From contig JAEYXM010000108.1 of assembly GCA_023428465.1 (NCBI GenBank), forward strand, positions 1 to 18,173: a DNA stretch of 18,173 nt, given 5' to 3'. The DNA is from Actinomycetes bacterium (GTDB lineage Bacteria; Actinomycetota; Actinomycetes; Actinomycetales; Cellulomonadaceae). Of the stretch, positions 6,132 through 13,349 are shown piece by piece. Made by a program: the position numbers and the translations under genes. Below the pieces are notes generated by a model. That model was given only the letters and a program-made list of their open reading frames with translations, was not told the origin of the DNA and searched no databases. Position 1 is the first letter of the stretch. Each line of letters starts with the position of its first letter.

Positions 6132-7581
6132 TCGTCCGATCCGGGACGATGCCGGCATGGACGGCCCGCTCCAGAACCGGCACTTCTACCCGTGGCCCTC
6201 GCGACCGAGCATCGCCGAGTCCCGGGTGCCCTCCGCCGCGGGTGACTGGCGAAGCGACCGCGCTGCCTTCTGGGCGCGGTCGCTTCGCGGCTGGGATCTG
6301 GCGTTCTACGCCCTCTGGGCGCTGAGCGTCCTCGCGTACTTCCTCGACCGACCGACCGTCGGCGTCGGCCTCGGCGTGGCGCTCGCGGTGTTCACGGTGC
6401 TGCTGGTCGCCTACCTCACCGTCGGCCGACGAGCGGCCGTCAGCGGCAGCCCGCGGCTCGCCACGACCTACCTCGTCGTCATGATCGCGTGCGTCGGCGC
6501 CGTCGTCTCCGCGACGGAGACGGGGACCCTGCTCCTGTTCATCGCGTACAGCCAGATCTGGTACTTCGCGGAGAACCGGCGGTGGGGCATTACCCTCACC
6601 GTGGCCCTCACGGCGGTGGTGTTCGGCGCCATCGCCGCCCAGGCGGAGCTGCGGACGTTCGCCGACGCCGTGCCGCTCCTCACGCAGGCCACGATCGCGG
6701 TGGCGTTCTCGGTGATCCTCGGGCTCTGGGTGACCCAGGTGGCCGAGCAGAGCGAGGAGCGCGCCGACCTGCTCGCCCGGCTCGAGGAGGCGCAGGCCGA
6801 CGCCGCGACGTCCCACCACGCCGCCGGGGTGATGGCGGAGCGCGAGCGCATGGCGCGTGAGATCCACGACACCCTCGCCCAGGGGTTCACGAGCGTGATC
6901 ATGCTCGCTCAGACGGCGGCCGCGGACCTGCGCCGCGATGAGCGCGACGCCGCCGGCGAGCGGCTCGCGCTCATCGAGCGGACCGCACGGGACAACCTCG
7001 CGGAGGCGCGCGCACTCGTCGCTGCCGGGGCGCCCCTCGGGCTCACGGAGTCCACCCTGATCGAGGCGCTCGAGCGGCTCGCGATCCGCTTCGGCCAGGA
7101 GACCGGCGTCCGCGTGGGCGTGGTGGCCGACGACGCCGCGCTCGCCGGCCTGCCGCGCGACCGGGAGGTCGTCCTGCTGCGCGCCGCCCAGGAGGCGCTG
7201 TCGAACGTGCGACGGCACGCCCGTGCGCGCAACGTGGACCTCGTCCTCGCTGCCGACACCGACGACGACGGGCAGGGCGCGGGAGGGGCGTCCGCGAGGG
7301 TCCGGCTCACGGTGCTCGACGACGGCCAGGGCATGGACCCCGCGGCCGTGGAGGGCTACGGGCTGCGTGGCATGCGCGACCGCGTCACGTCCGAGGGCGG
7401 CCGCTTGGTGGTGAGCAGCGACGTCGGCGTGGGTACGCGCGTGCAGGTGACCGTGCCCTCCGGTGCGCCGGACTCGTCGTCCGGCACGGCGGACTCGTCG
7501 TCCGGCGCGCCCGACGACGTCGCGGGCGGTCCCGCGGGCGAGGATGGAACCGCCGAGGGACCGACGGAGGAGATCGCGTGA
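6121..7581 (+). CDS. Membrane sensor histidine kinase, NarL/LiaS type
   Basis: It senses a membrane or external signal and phosphorylates the regulator encoded next. From ATG 6121 the product has 486 residues. About five to six spans occupy 58-205 with no large extracellular domain, as in intramembrane-sensing kinases. The HisKA_3 dimerisation box has the phospho-histidine H249 (ERMAREIHDTLAQGF), and the ATPase domain shows the N-box QEALSNVRRHA (N362), DDGQGMDP (401-408) and GYGLRGMRDRV (412-422). A Ser/Gly/Ala/Asp-rich tail (446-486) carries a repeat. GTG 6118, ATG 6121 and ATG 6157 are all possible starts; the last has GACGAT 6 bases upstream and could be leaderless. It overlaps the permease stop and the regulator start. 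Confidence 0.92.
   Translation: MTADRPIRDDAGMDGPLQNRHFYPWPSRPSIAESRVPSAAGDWRSDRAAFWARSLRGWDLAFYALWALSVLAYFLDRPTVGVGLGVALAVFTVLLVAYLTVGRRAAVSGSPRLATTYLVVMIACVGAVVSATETGTLLLFIAYSQIWYFAENRRWGITLTVALTAVVFGAIAAQAELRTFADAVPLLTQATIAVAFSVILGLWVTQVAEQSEERADLLARLEEAQADAATSHHAAGVMAERERMAREIHDTLAQGFTSVIMLAQTAAADLRRDERDAAGERLALIERTARDNLAEARALVAAGAPLGLTESTLIEALERLAIRFGQETGVRVGVVADDAALAGLPRDREVVLLRAAQEALSNVRRHARARNVDLVLAADTDDDGQGAGGASARVRLTVLDDGQGMDPAAVEGYGLRGMRDRVTSEGGRLVVSSDVGVGTRVQVTVPSGAPDSSSGTADSSSGAPDDVAGGPAGEDGTAEGPTEEIA
7470..7506 (+). repeat. 21-bp tandem repeat inside the kinase tail
   Basis: A 16-base block (7470-7485) recurs exactly at 7491-7506, giving two 21-base units that encode DSSSGTA and DSSSGAP. 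Each unit also contains a short palindrome (GGAC...GTCC). It lies beyond the ATPase domain, so it only lengthens a disordered tail. Confidence 0.7.
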
Positions 7582-8204
7582 CCATCCGACTGCTCGTGGT
7601 CGACGACCACCCGGTGGTGCGCACCGGCATCGTCGGCCTGCTGGCGGGCGAACCGGACCTCGAGGTGGTCGGGGAGGCCGGCGACGGCGAGCAGGCGGTC
7701 GCGTCGGCGCGCGAGCTGGGCCCCGACATCGTGCTCATGGACCTGCGGATGCCCGTCCTGGACGGCGCGGCCGCGACCGCGCGCATCCTCGCCGAGGACC
7801 CCGACGTGCGCGTCGTCGTCCTGACCACGTACGAGACCGACGCCGACATCCTGCGCGCCGTCGAGGCCGGTGCGACGGGTTACCTGCTCAAGGACACCCC
7901 GCGCGAGGACCTCGTCGCCGCGGTCCGGGCCGTGGCAGGCGGCGAGACGGTGCTCGCGCCGTCCGTGGCGCGGCGGCTCGTGCTGGGCGTGCGCCACCCC
8001 ACCGAGCGGCTCACGTCGCGCGAGCTCGAGGTGCTCGCCGCGGTCGCCCATGGCGGCACGAATGCGCAGATCGGTGCGGAGCTGTTCATCAGCGAGGCGA
8101 CCGTCAAGACGCACCTGCTGCGCATCTTCGCCAAGCTCGGGGTGGACGACCGCACGCGTGCGGTCACGGCCGCGCTGGAGCGGGGGATCCTTCCCGCGCC
8201 GTGA
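7578..8204 (+). CDS. NarL/LuxR-family response regulator
   Basis: It is the DNA-binding partner of the kinase and likely regulates the ABC exporter genes. The 208 residues comprise a receiver domain (1-120) with the acidic pocket D9/D10, phospho-acceptor D55 in DIVLMDLRMP, T83/T84 and K105 (YLLKDTPRE), and a LuxR-type helix-turn-helix (143-195: RLTSRELEVLAAVAHG, SEATVKTHLLRIFAKLGVDDR). The GTG start at 7578 has GGAGGAG 5-8 bases before it and overlaps the kinase stop (GTGA). No DNA-target site was recognised upstream of 4327. Family assignment is firm; the regulon is inferred from gene order. Confidence 0.95.
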   Translation: MTIRLLVVDDHPVVRTGIVGLLAGEPDLEVVGEAGDGEQAVASARELGPDIVLMDLRMPVLDGAAATARILAEDPDVRVVVLTTYETDADILRAVEAGATGYLLKDTPREDLVAAVRAVAGGETVLAPSVARRLVLGVRHPTERLTSRELEVLAAVAHGGTNAQIGAELFISEATVKTHLLRIFAKLGVDDRTRAVTAALERGILPAP

Positions 8205-8241
8205 CGCGTCCGCCCGTCAGGGGCGACCGGCGTGCGTCTGG

Positions 8242-8247
8242 CAGACT
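8242..8247 (+). promoter_or_regulatory. -10-like element for a leaderless deaminase mRNA
   Basis: CAGACT ends 7 bases before the GTG at 8255, and there is no Shine-Dalgarno before that GTG. This repeats the spacing seen at 2988-2993 and 4314-4319. Confidence 0.4.
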
Positions 8248-8254
8248 CTCGCCC

Positions 8255-9277
8255 GTGCGGGACCTGGCTTCGCTACCCAAGGCGCACCTGCACCTGCACT
8301 TCACCGGCTCCCTGCGCCCGAGCACCCTCGCCGAGCTCGCCGACGAGGTCGGCGTCCGCCTCCCCCACGCGCTGCTCGACGGCGACCCCCTCGAGGTACC
8401 GGTCGACGACCGCGGGTGGTTCCGGTTCCAGCGCCTCTACGACGCCGCCCGCGCGTGCGTGCGCTCCGAGGCCGCGATGCGCCGCCTGGTGGCCGAGGCC
8501 GCCGCCGACGACGCCGCCGAGGGCTCGGGCCGTCTTGAGATCCAGGTGGACCCCACCTCCTACGCGCCCTACGTCGGTGGGCTCACCGCCGCGCTCGAGA
8601 TCGTCCTCGACGAGGCCGCGTCCGCGAGCGCCGCGACCGGCGTCGAGGTGGCCGTCGTCGTCGCGGCGTCGCGGATGCGCCACCCGCTCGAGGCGCGCAC
8701 GCTCGCCCGGCTCGCGGCCCGCTACGCGGGCGAGGGCCCCGGCGAGGTCGTCGGCTTCGGTCTGAGCAACGACGAGCGACGCGGGGCGACCGACGAGTTC
8801 GCGCCCGCGTTCGGGATCGCCCGACGCGCGGGCCTGGCGTGCGTGCCGCACGGCGGCGAGCTGCTGGGCGCCGACCACGTCGCGGAGATCCTCGCCCACC
8901 TGCAGCCGGACCGCCTCGGGCACGGCGTGCGCGCCGCGGAGGACCCGCGCGTGCTCGACATCCTCGTCGCCGAGGGGGTGGCACTCGAGCTGTGCCCGGC
9001 GTCGAACGTGTCGCTGGGCGTGTTCGCCGAGGCCAGCCACGTCCCGCTCCGCGCCCTGCTCACCGCGGGGGCCACGGTCGCCCTCGGCGCGGACGACCCC
9101 CTGCTGTTCCGCTCGAGGCTCGTCGCGCAGTACGAGGTCGCGCGCACCGTGCACGGACTCGACGACGAGGCCCTCGCCACCCTCGCGCGGGGCTCGATCC
9201 GCGCGTCCCGCGCGTCCGACGCGACGAAGCAGCGGCTGCTCGCCGGCGTCGACGCGTGGCTCGCCGCGCCCGCCTGA
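8255..9277 (+). CDS. Adenosine deaminase-family metallohydrolase
   Basis: The fold is the adenosine/AMP deaminase amidohydrolase barrel, which removes the amino group of a purine (nucleo)side using one zinc. The 340 residues keep the metal and catalytic set: H13 and H15 in HLHLHFTG, H199 and E202 in PHGGE, H223 in LGHGVRA, and D280/D281 in GADDPLLF. Several substrate-pocket motifs are unusual: HLDG is HFTG, HAGE is HGGE, and the usual E-x-R-F region reads EIQVDP. It may therefore act on a modified adenosine or another purine rather than adenosine itself. The GTG at 8255 begins VRDLASLPKAHLHLH and excludes a long upstream open frame overlapping the regulator. It converges on murB with 10 bp between stops. 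Confidence 0.85.
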   Translation: MRDLASLPKAHLHLHFTGSLRPSTLAELADEVGVRLPHALLDGDPLEVPVDDRGWFRFQRLYDAARACVRSEAAMRRLVAEAAADDAAEGSGRLEIQVDPTSYAPYVGGLTAALEIVLDEAASASAATGVEVAVVVAASRMRHPLEARTLARLAARYAGEGPGEVVGFGLSNDERRGATDEFAPAFGIARRAGLACVPHGGELLGADHVAEILAHLQPDRLGHGVRAAEDPRVLDILVAEGVALELCPASNVSLGVFAEASHVPLRALLTAGATVALGADDPLLFRSRLVAQYEVARTVHGLDDEALATLARGSIRASRASDATKQRLLAGVDAWLAAPA

Positions 9278-9287
9278 CGGACGCCCG

Positions 9288-10409
9288 CTACAGGCTGACG
9301 CCGACGAGCACCGGCTCGGGCTCGAGCGTGACGCCGAAAGCCTCGCGCACGCCGTCGCGCACGGTCCGGGCCAGGTCCAGGAGCTGCGCCGTCGTGCCGC
9401 CGCCCCGGTTCGTGAGCGCGAGGGTGTGCTTGGTGGACAGCCCGACCGGGCCGGGCAGCCCGAACCCGCGACCGAAGCCGGCGTGCTCGATCAGCCAGGC
9501 CGCGCTCGTCTTGACGAGGGACGGGTCGACGGCGCCGAGGCTCGGGCCGCTCGTGCGCTCGGGTCGGCTCGACCGGACGGCGTAGCGGGGCGCGTCGGCC
9601 GGCAGGCGGTCCGCCTGCTCCGCGGGCACCACGGGGTTGGTGAAGAACGAGCCCGCGCTCCAGGTGTCCGGGTCCGCGGCATCGAGCACCATGCCCTTGC
9701 GCGCGCGCAGCTGGAGGACGGCCGCCCGGACCTCCTCGAGCGGTGCCTGCTCGCCGACGGCGACACCCAGCAGCGCGGCGAGCTCGGGGTAGGCGATCGG
9801 GGCCGAGCGGCGGCCGGGCCGGAGCTGGAAGCCGACGTCGAGCACGACGTACCGCGGCGTCGGCGCGAACGCCGACGGCCTGTCGCCGTCCCGCAGCGAC
9901 TGCTTGAGGATGGAGCTGCGGTAGCCGAACCCGAGCTCGACGAGCGCGAGCGTCCGCACCCGCCGGGACTCCCGGTCCCACACGCGCACGGTCGACACGA
10001 CGCCGGAGACCTCCTGGCCGTACGCGCCGACGTTCTGGACCGGTGTGGCGCCCGTGGACCCGGGGATGCCGCTGAGTGCCTCGACCCCGATCCAGCCCTC
10101 CGCGACGGCGCGCGCCACGACGTCGTCCCACACGGTGCCCGCGGGGACCCGCACGGAGACGCCGCCGCAGCTGCCCGCGTCGTCCTCCACGGCGACGGCG
10201 CTGCGCACGTCCCGGACGACGACGCCGTCGAAGCCCGCGTCCGCGACCACGACGTTCGAGCCGCCGCCGAGCACGAGCAGCGGCTCACCGGCGTCGTCGG
10301 CGGCCTGCACGGCGGTGACGAAGTCCGCCTCGGTGTCCACCTCGAGGTACCGCGCCGGGGGTCCGCCGAGGCGGAGCGTGGTGAGCTCGGCGAGGGGGCG
10401 CAGCGTCAT
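9288..10409 (-). CDS. murB: UDP-N-acetylenolpyruvoylglucosamine reductase
   Basis: MurB is the FAD enzyme that uses NADPH to make UDP-MurNAc, the second committed step of peptidoglycan synthesis, in the cytosol. The 373-residue product is a type I MurB: FAD-binding VLGGGSNVVVAD (47-57) and SGIPGSTGATPVQNVGAYGQE (113-133), GFGYRSSILK with the catalytic R164 (160-169), the proton-donor serine S254 in SAGSFFTNP, STKHTLALTNRG (325-335) and a terminal LEPEPVLVG with E363/E365. The ATG at 10409 overlaps the stop of the preceding MFS gene (ATGA), so it can be translated by coupling. TAGCCT also ends 6 bases before the ATG and could give a separate leaderless message. Confidence 0.94.
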   Translation of the reverse strand: MTLRPLAELTTLRLGGPPARYLEVDTEADFVTAVQAADDAGEPLLVLGGGSNVVVADAGFDGVVVRDVRSAVAVEDDAGSCGGVSVRVPAGTVWDDVVARAVAEGWIGVEALSGIPGSTGATPVQNVGAYGQEVSGVVSTVRVWDRESRRVRTLALVELGFGYRSSILKQSLRDGDRPSAFAPTPRYVVLDVGFQLRPGRRSAPIAYPELAALLGVAVGEQAPLEEVRAAVLQLRARKGMVLDAADPDTWSAGSFFTNPVVPAEQADRLPADAPRYAVRSSRPERTSGPSLGAVDPSLVKTSAAWLIEHAGFGRGFGLPGPVGLSTKHTLALTNRGGGTTAQLLDLARTVRDGVREAFGVTLEPEPVLVGVSL

Positions 10410-11749
10410 CCGCCCAGGCTAGTGGGCCGCACCGGGACTGCCGGGGCGACGGGGACTGCCGGGACTGCCGGGTCGAGCGCGTCGACCGGGTCGTGCGCGT
10501 CGGGCGCGTCGTCGTCGGCCGCCTGACCGGCGACCGCGAGCGGGCGCGTCGCGGCGACGAGCAGGAAGCTCACGACCAGCGGAACCAGGACCGCGAGCAG
10601 CGCGTGGCGGTAGCCGATGTGGTCGGCGAGCAGGCCGAGCAGCGGTGGGCCGGCCAGGAACGCGCTGTAGCCGATCGTGGACACGACGGCCACGCGCGCG
10701 GGGGCGTTGCGCGGGTCGTCCGCCGCGGCGCTCATGCCGACCGGGAAGCCGAGGCCCGCACCGAGGCCCCACGCGACGACGCCCACGAGGGCGAGCCACA
10801 GCCAGGGCGACAGCCCGAAGAGCAGCAGACCGACGATGGCGACGCCCGCGGTCGCGCGCAGCGTCGCCACGCGCCCCCACCGGTCGAGCAGCCGGGTGCC
10901 CAGCAGGCGCATCGCGGTCATCGCGGTGACGAACACCCAGAAGGCGACCGCCCCGGCGGCGTCCGAGGTGAGGAAGCCGTCGACGACGGCGAGGCTCACC
11001 CAGTCGTTCGCGGAGCCCTCGGTCAGGGCTGCCGCCAGCACGACGAGGCCGACGAGCAGGGTCCGGCGCTCACCCCAGGCCCGGAAGGCGCCGCCACCGG
11101 ACGACGACGCGTCGTCCGGGTGGGCGTCGTGCGTGCCCTCGGGCAGGAAGTACCGCGTGGACCACAGGAGCAGGGCGATGCTCGCCGTGAGTGCGATCCC
11201 CAGGTGCACCAGGACCGAGACCTGGAGCAGGGCGGCGAGTGCGCCGAGCGCGGCGCCGGCCATCGTGCCGAAGGAGAAGCCCGCGTGGAACCGCGGCATG
11301 AGCGACCGGCCGAGCACCTGCTCGACGGCGGCCCCTTCGAGGTTCATCGCGGCGTCCCATACCCCCGTGCCCACCCCGTACACGGCCAGGCCGAGACCGG
11401 CGAGCCACACCGAGCCGAGGGCGACGCCCACGGCCGCGACGAGCAGGCCGATCGTGTTGAGGCCGGCCGAGACCTCGACCGTCCGCCGCGCGCCCAGCCG
11501 CTGGACGACGATGCCGGACAGCGGCAGCGACACCAGCGAGCCGACCGCGCCGACCAGCAGGAGCAGGCCCATCCGGTTCGGGCTGAGCTCGAGCGCGTCA
11601 CGGACGGCGGGCAGCCGGGCCGCCCAGCCCGAGAAGTTGAACCCGCTGAGCAGGAACGCCATGAAGACGGCGGTGGACGCGGGCCCCGGGGCCCCCACGG
11701 GTCGCCCGCGCAGCGCGCGGCCCGTGGCCGGCGCGGCCGCGGCGTTCAC
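10406..11749 (-). CDS. MFS transporter (second of a tandem pair)
   Basis: This is a 447-residue major facilitator protein with about twelve spans, two six-helix halves and a central loop near 200-227. Its motif-A-like loop is SGIVVQRLGARRT (78-90). It shares blocks with its upstream neighbour, such as RFHAGFSFG/QFHAAFSVG, EGSANDW/EGSANNW, AVVDGF and AWGLG, so the two arose by tandem duplication. The style resembles YbjJ-like or sugar/drug MFS proteins; substrate unknown. The start is GTG at 11749, overlapping the upstream stop (GTGA). The last 40 residues are Ala/Pro/Asp-rich, partly from three copies of a 9-base repeat at 10434-10469. Its stop overlaps murB. Confidence 0.88.
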   Translation of the reverse strand: MNAAAAPATGRALRGRPVGAPGPASTAVFMAFLLSGFNFSGWAARLPAVRDALELSPNRMGLLLLVGAVGSLVSLPLSGIVVQRLGARRTVEVSAGLNTIGLLVAAVGVALGSVWLAGLGLAVYGVGTGVWDAAMNLEGAAVEQVLGRSLMPRFHAGFSFGTMAGAALGALAALLQVSVLVHLGIALTASIALLLWSTRYFLPEGTHDAHPDDASSSGGGAFRAWGERRTLLVGLVVLAAALTEGSANDWVSLAVVDGFLTSDAAGAVAFWVFVTAMTAMRLLGTRLLDRWGRVATLRATAGVAIVGLLLFGLSPWLWLALVGVVAWGLGAGLGFPVGMSAAADDPRNAPARVAVVSTIGYSAFLAGPPLLGLLADHIGYRHALLAVLVPLVVSFLLVAATRPLAVAGQAADDDAPDAHDPVDALDPAVPAVPVAPAVPVRPTSLGG

Positions 11750-13170
11750 CGGACCGCCAGCGCGGGATCAGGCACCTCGAGGGCGGGGGCGGCGACGGAG
11801 GCCGCGACAGGCGCCGCGGCGGGAGCCCGGGGGGCGGGCACCTCGGCGACAGGGACGACCGGATCGACGTGGGCCCGTGCGGCGTCGGGCGCCTGCTCGG
11901 GCCGCGACGGCGCAGCGACGTCCGCGACGGCGGGCGTGCCGACGACGCGCGCGATCGCCATGCTCAGGACGAAGCCGCCACCGATGAGCAGCAGCGCGTG
12001 CCGCGTCCCCATGCCCGTCGCCGCGAGACCGATGAGCGGCGGCGCGGCGAGCGAGGCGACCGAGGAGAAGGACGAGACGACCGAGACGCGGCCGGCCATG
12101 CGCAGGCGGTCGCCGGACACGGCGGCCATGCCGATCGGGACCATGAGGCCGGTACCGAGACCCCAGGCTGCGGCGCCGATCGCCGCGGTCGCGAGCGACG
12201 GCGCGAGGCCGAACACCAGGAGACCGATGAGCGACGAGGCCCCCGAGGCGACCAGCACCGCGACACGGCCGAACCGGTCGATGAGGCGCGCGCCGGACAG
12301 GCGTGCCACCGTCATCGCACCGACGAAGACGCCGAAGATGACCGCGCCGACGGCCTCGGCCTCGGCGAAGCCGTCCACGACGGCGATGCTCAGCCAGTTG
12401 TTCGCCGAACCCTCGGAGATGGCGGCGACGAAGACGACGAGGCCGATGAGGAGTGTGCGCGGCTCGCGCCAGGCCGCGAAGGCCGTGCGCATGCCGGCGC
12501 CCCGGCGCACGGGCGCACTGTCGAGGTCGGGGGCCTGCGCGAGGACCGCGCCGGGCACCGCGTACCAGCGCCATGCGAACGTGACCACGCTGAGGCCGAT
12601 GAAGTGCCAGACGACGGGCACGCCGAGCCACGAGATCCCGGCGCCGACGAGCGAGCCGACCACGCTGCCGACGGAGAACGCGGCGTGGAACTGCGGCACG
12701 ACCGTGCGCCGGACAGCGCGTTCGATGACGACGCTCTCGAGGCTGAGCGGCACGTTGGCGAGCGCGTACGACGAGCTGGAGATGAGCATGCCGATGGCCA
12801 GCACGGGCACGCTGCCGATCGCCGGACCGAGCCCGACGAGGACGTTCGCCACGGAGAACATCGCGGCGGCGACCATGAGCGTCCGCGCCGAGCCCCACCG
12901 GTTGGTGATGCCGCCGGCCACGATGACCATCACGAGCGAGCCCACCGAGCCGACGACGAGGACGGTGCCGAGGCTCGCGGTCGACAGGTCGAGGGCGCTG
13001 CGGATGGAGGGGAGCCGCGCGAGCCACGTGGCGACCGCGACGCCGGTGAGGAAGTACAGGCCGATGAGGTTCCGGCGCGCGGCGCGGACCTGCTCGTCGG
13101 TGGGGCCGGTGGGGTCGGCGAGGGCGTGGGCGTGGGCGTGGGCGGCGGGGCCGACCGGCAGGGCGGGCAT
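11746..13170 (-). CDS. MFS transporter (first of a tandem pair)
   Basis: A 474-residue major facilitator transporter with about twelve spans beginning near residue 35 (NLIGLYFLTGVAVATWLARLP is the first). The motif-A-like loop is GGITNRWGSARTL. An N-terminal HAHAHA stretch comes from a hexanucleotide repeat, and about 65 Ala/Pro/Val-rich residues form the tail. I chose ATG 13170 because the sequence from there looks like a normal short MFS leader; an ATG at 13263 would add 31 basic residues and lies directly beside the operator. Neither has a clear ribosome site. It heads the MFS-MFS-murB chain, divergent from a LacI-type regulator that probably controls it. Substrate unknown. Confidence 0.86.
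   Translation of the reverse strand: MPALPVGPAAHAHAHALADPTGPTDEQVRAARRNLIGLYFLTGVAVATWLARLPSIRSALDLSTASLGTVLVVGSVGSLVMVIVAGGITNRWGSARTLMVAAAMFSVANVLVGLGPAIGSVPVLAIGMLISSSSYALANVPLSLESVVIERAVRRTVVPQFHAAFSVGSVVGSLVGAGISWLGVPVVWHFIGLSVVTFAWRWYAVPGAVLAQAPDLDSAPVRRGAGMRTAFAAWREPRTLLIGLVVFVAAISEGSANNWLSIAVVDGFAEAEAVGAVIFGVFVGAMTVARLSGARLIDRFGRVAVLVASGASSLIGLLVFGLAPSLATAAIGAAAWGLGTGLMVPIGMAAVSGDRLRMAGRVSVVSSFSSVASLAAPPLIGLAATGMGTRHALLLIGGGFVLSMAIARVVGTPAVADVAAPSRPEQAPDAARAHVDPVVPVAEVPAPRAPAAAPVAASVAAPALEVPDPALAVR
13122..13144. repeat. Hexanucleotide repeat (GGGCGT) in the MFS N-terminus
   Basis: Three perfect GGGCGT units plus a partial fourth encode alternating Ala-His on the minus strand. The unit is a multiple of three, so copy changes would lengthen the tail without a frameshift. 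Confidence 0.7.
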
Positions 13171-13243
13171 GGCGGGGCACTCGTTCTCGAGGGGGCGGAC
13201 ACGCAGGCCCGGACGCGGGGGACCCGTGGGCCTTTTCCTGCGC

Positions 13244-13271
13244 TTGACCTGCAGATGGGACATACTCGAAT
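13244..13271 (+). promoter_or_regulatory. Candidate lacI-type regulator promoter overlapping the operator
   Basis: TTGACC (13244-13249) and TCGAAT (13266-13271) are separated by 16 bases and resemble -35 and -10 elements reading toward the regulator. The -10 would lie inside the palindrome at 13266-13279, a layout expected for autorepression. TAGGCT at 13303-13308 is an alternative -10. Confidence 0.35.
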
Positions 13272-13279
13272 CGTTTCGA
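13266..13279. promoter_or_regulatory. LacI-family operator palindrome
   Basis: The 14-mer TCGAATCGTTTCGA matches its own reverse complement at 12 of 14 positions and has the central CG typical of LacI-family operators. It lies in the divergent region between the first MFS gene and the LacI-type regulator. Minus-strand TGGACA (13288-13293) would be a -35 for the MFS operon with this palindrome in or near its spacer and -10. Confidence 0.65.
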
Positions 13280-13302
13280 CAACGACCTGTCCAGTGTGCC
13301 GA

Positions 13303-13308
13303 TAGGCT
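13303..13308 (+). promoter_or_regulatory. -10 element TAGGCT upstream of the LacI-type regulator
   Basis: TAGGCT fits the actinobacterial TANNNT -10. It would start transcription near 13315 and leave a leader of about 35 bases containing the GAGGA ribosome site at 13341-13345. No good -35 is seen 17 bases upstream; that position overlaps the edge of the operator. Confidence 0.4.
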
Positions 13309-13349
13309 GACTTCTCGTCAACCGAGTTCCCCCCGCGCGCGAGGATGAA

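Noticed and set aside
7463..8254. Extension of the deaminase upstream of 8255
   Set aside because: It lies wholly within the kinase tail and response regulator in another frame and is Arg-rich shadow sequence.
11344..11601. Small Arg/Ser-rich open frames inside the MFS and kinase genes
   Set aside because: They are out-of-frame readings of GC-rich coding sequence, lacking ribosome sites and domains.
10493..13348. A very long open frame on the plus strand across both MFS genes
   Set aside because: It is antisense to two well-supported MFS genes, and its translation is Arg/Gly/Pro/Ala low complexity with no domain. Such frames arise from the G/C third-position bias of the real genes.
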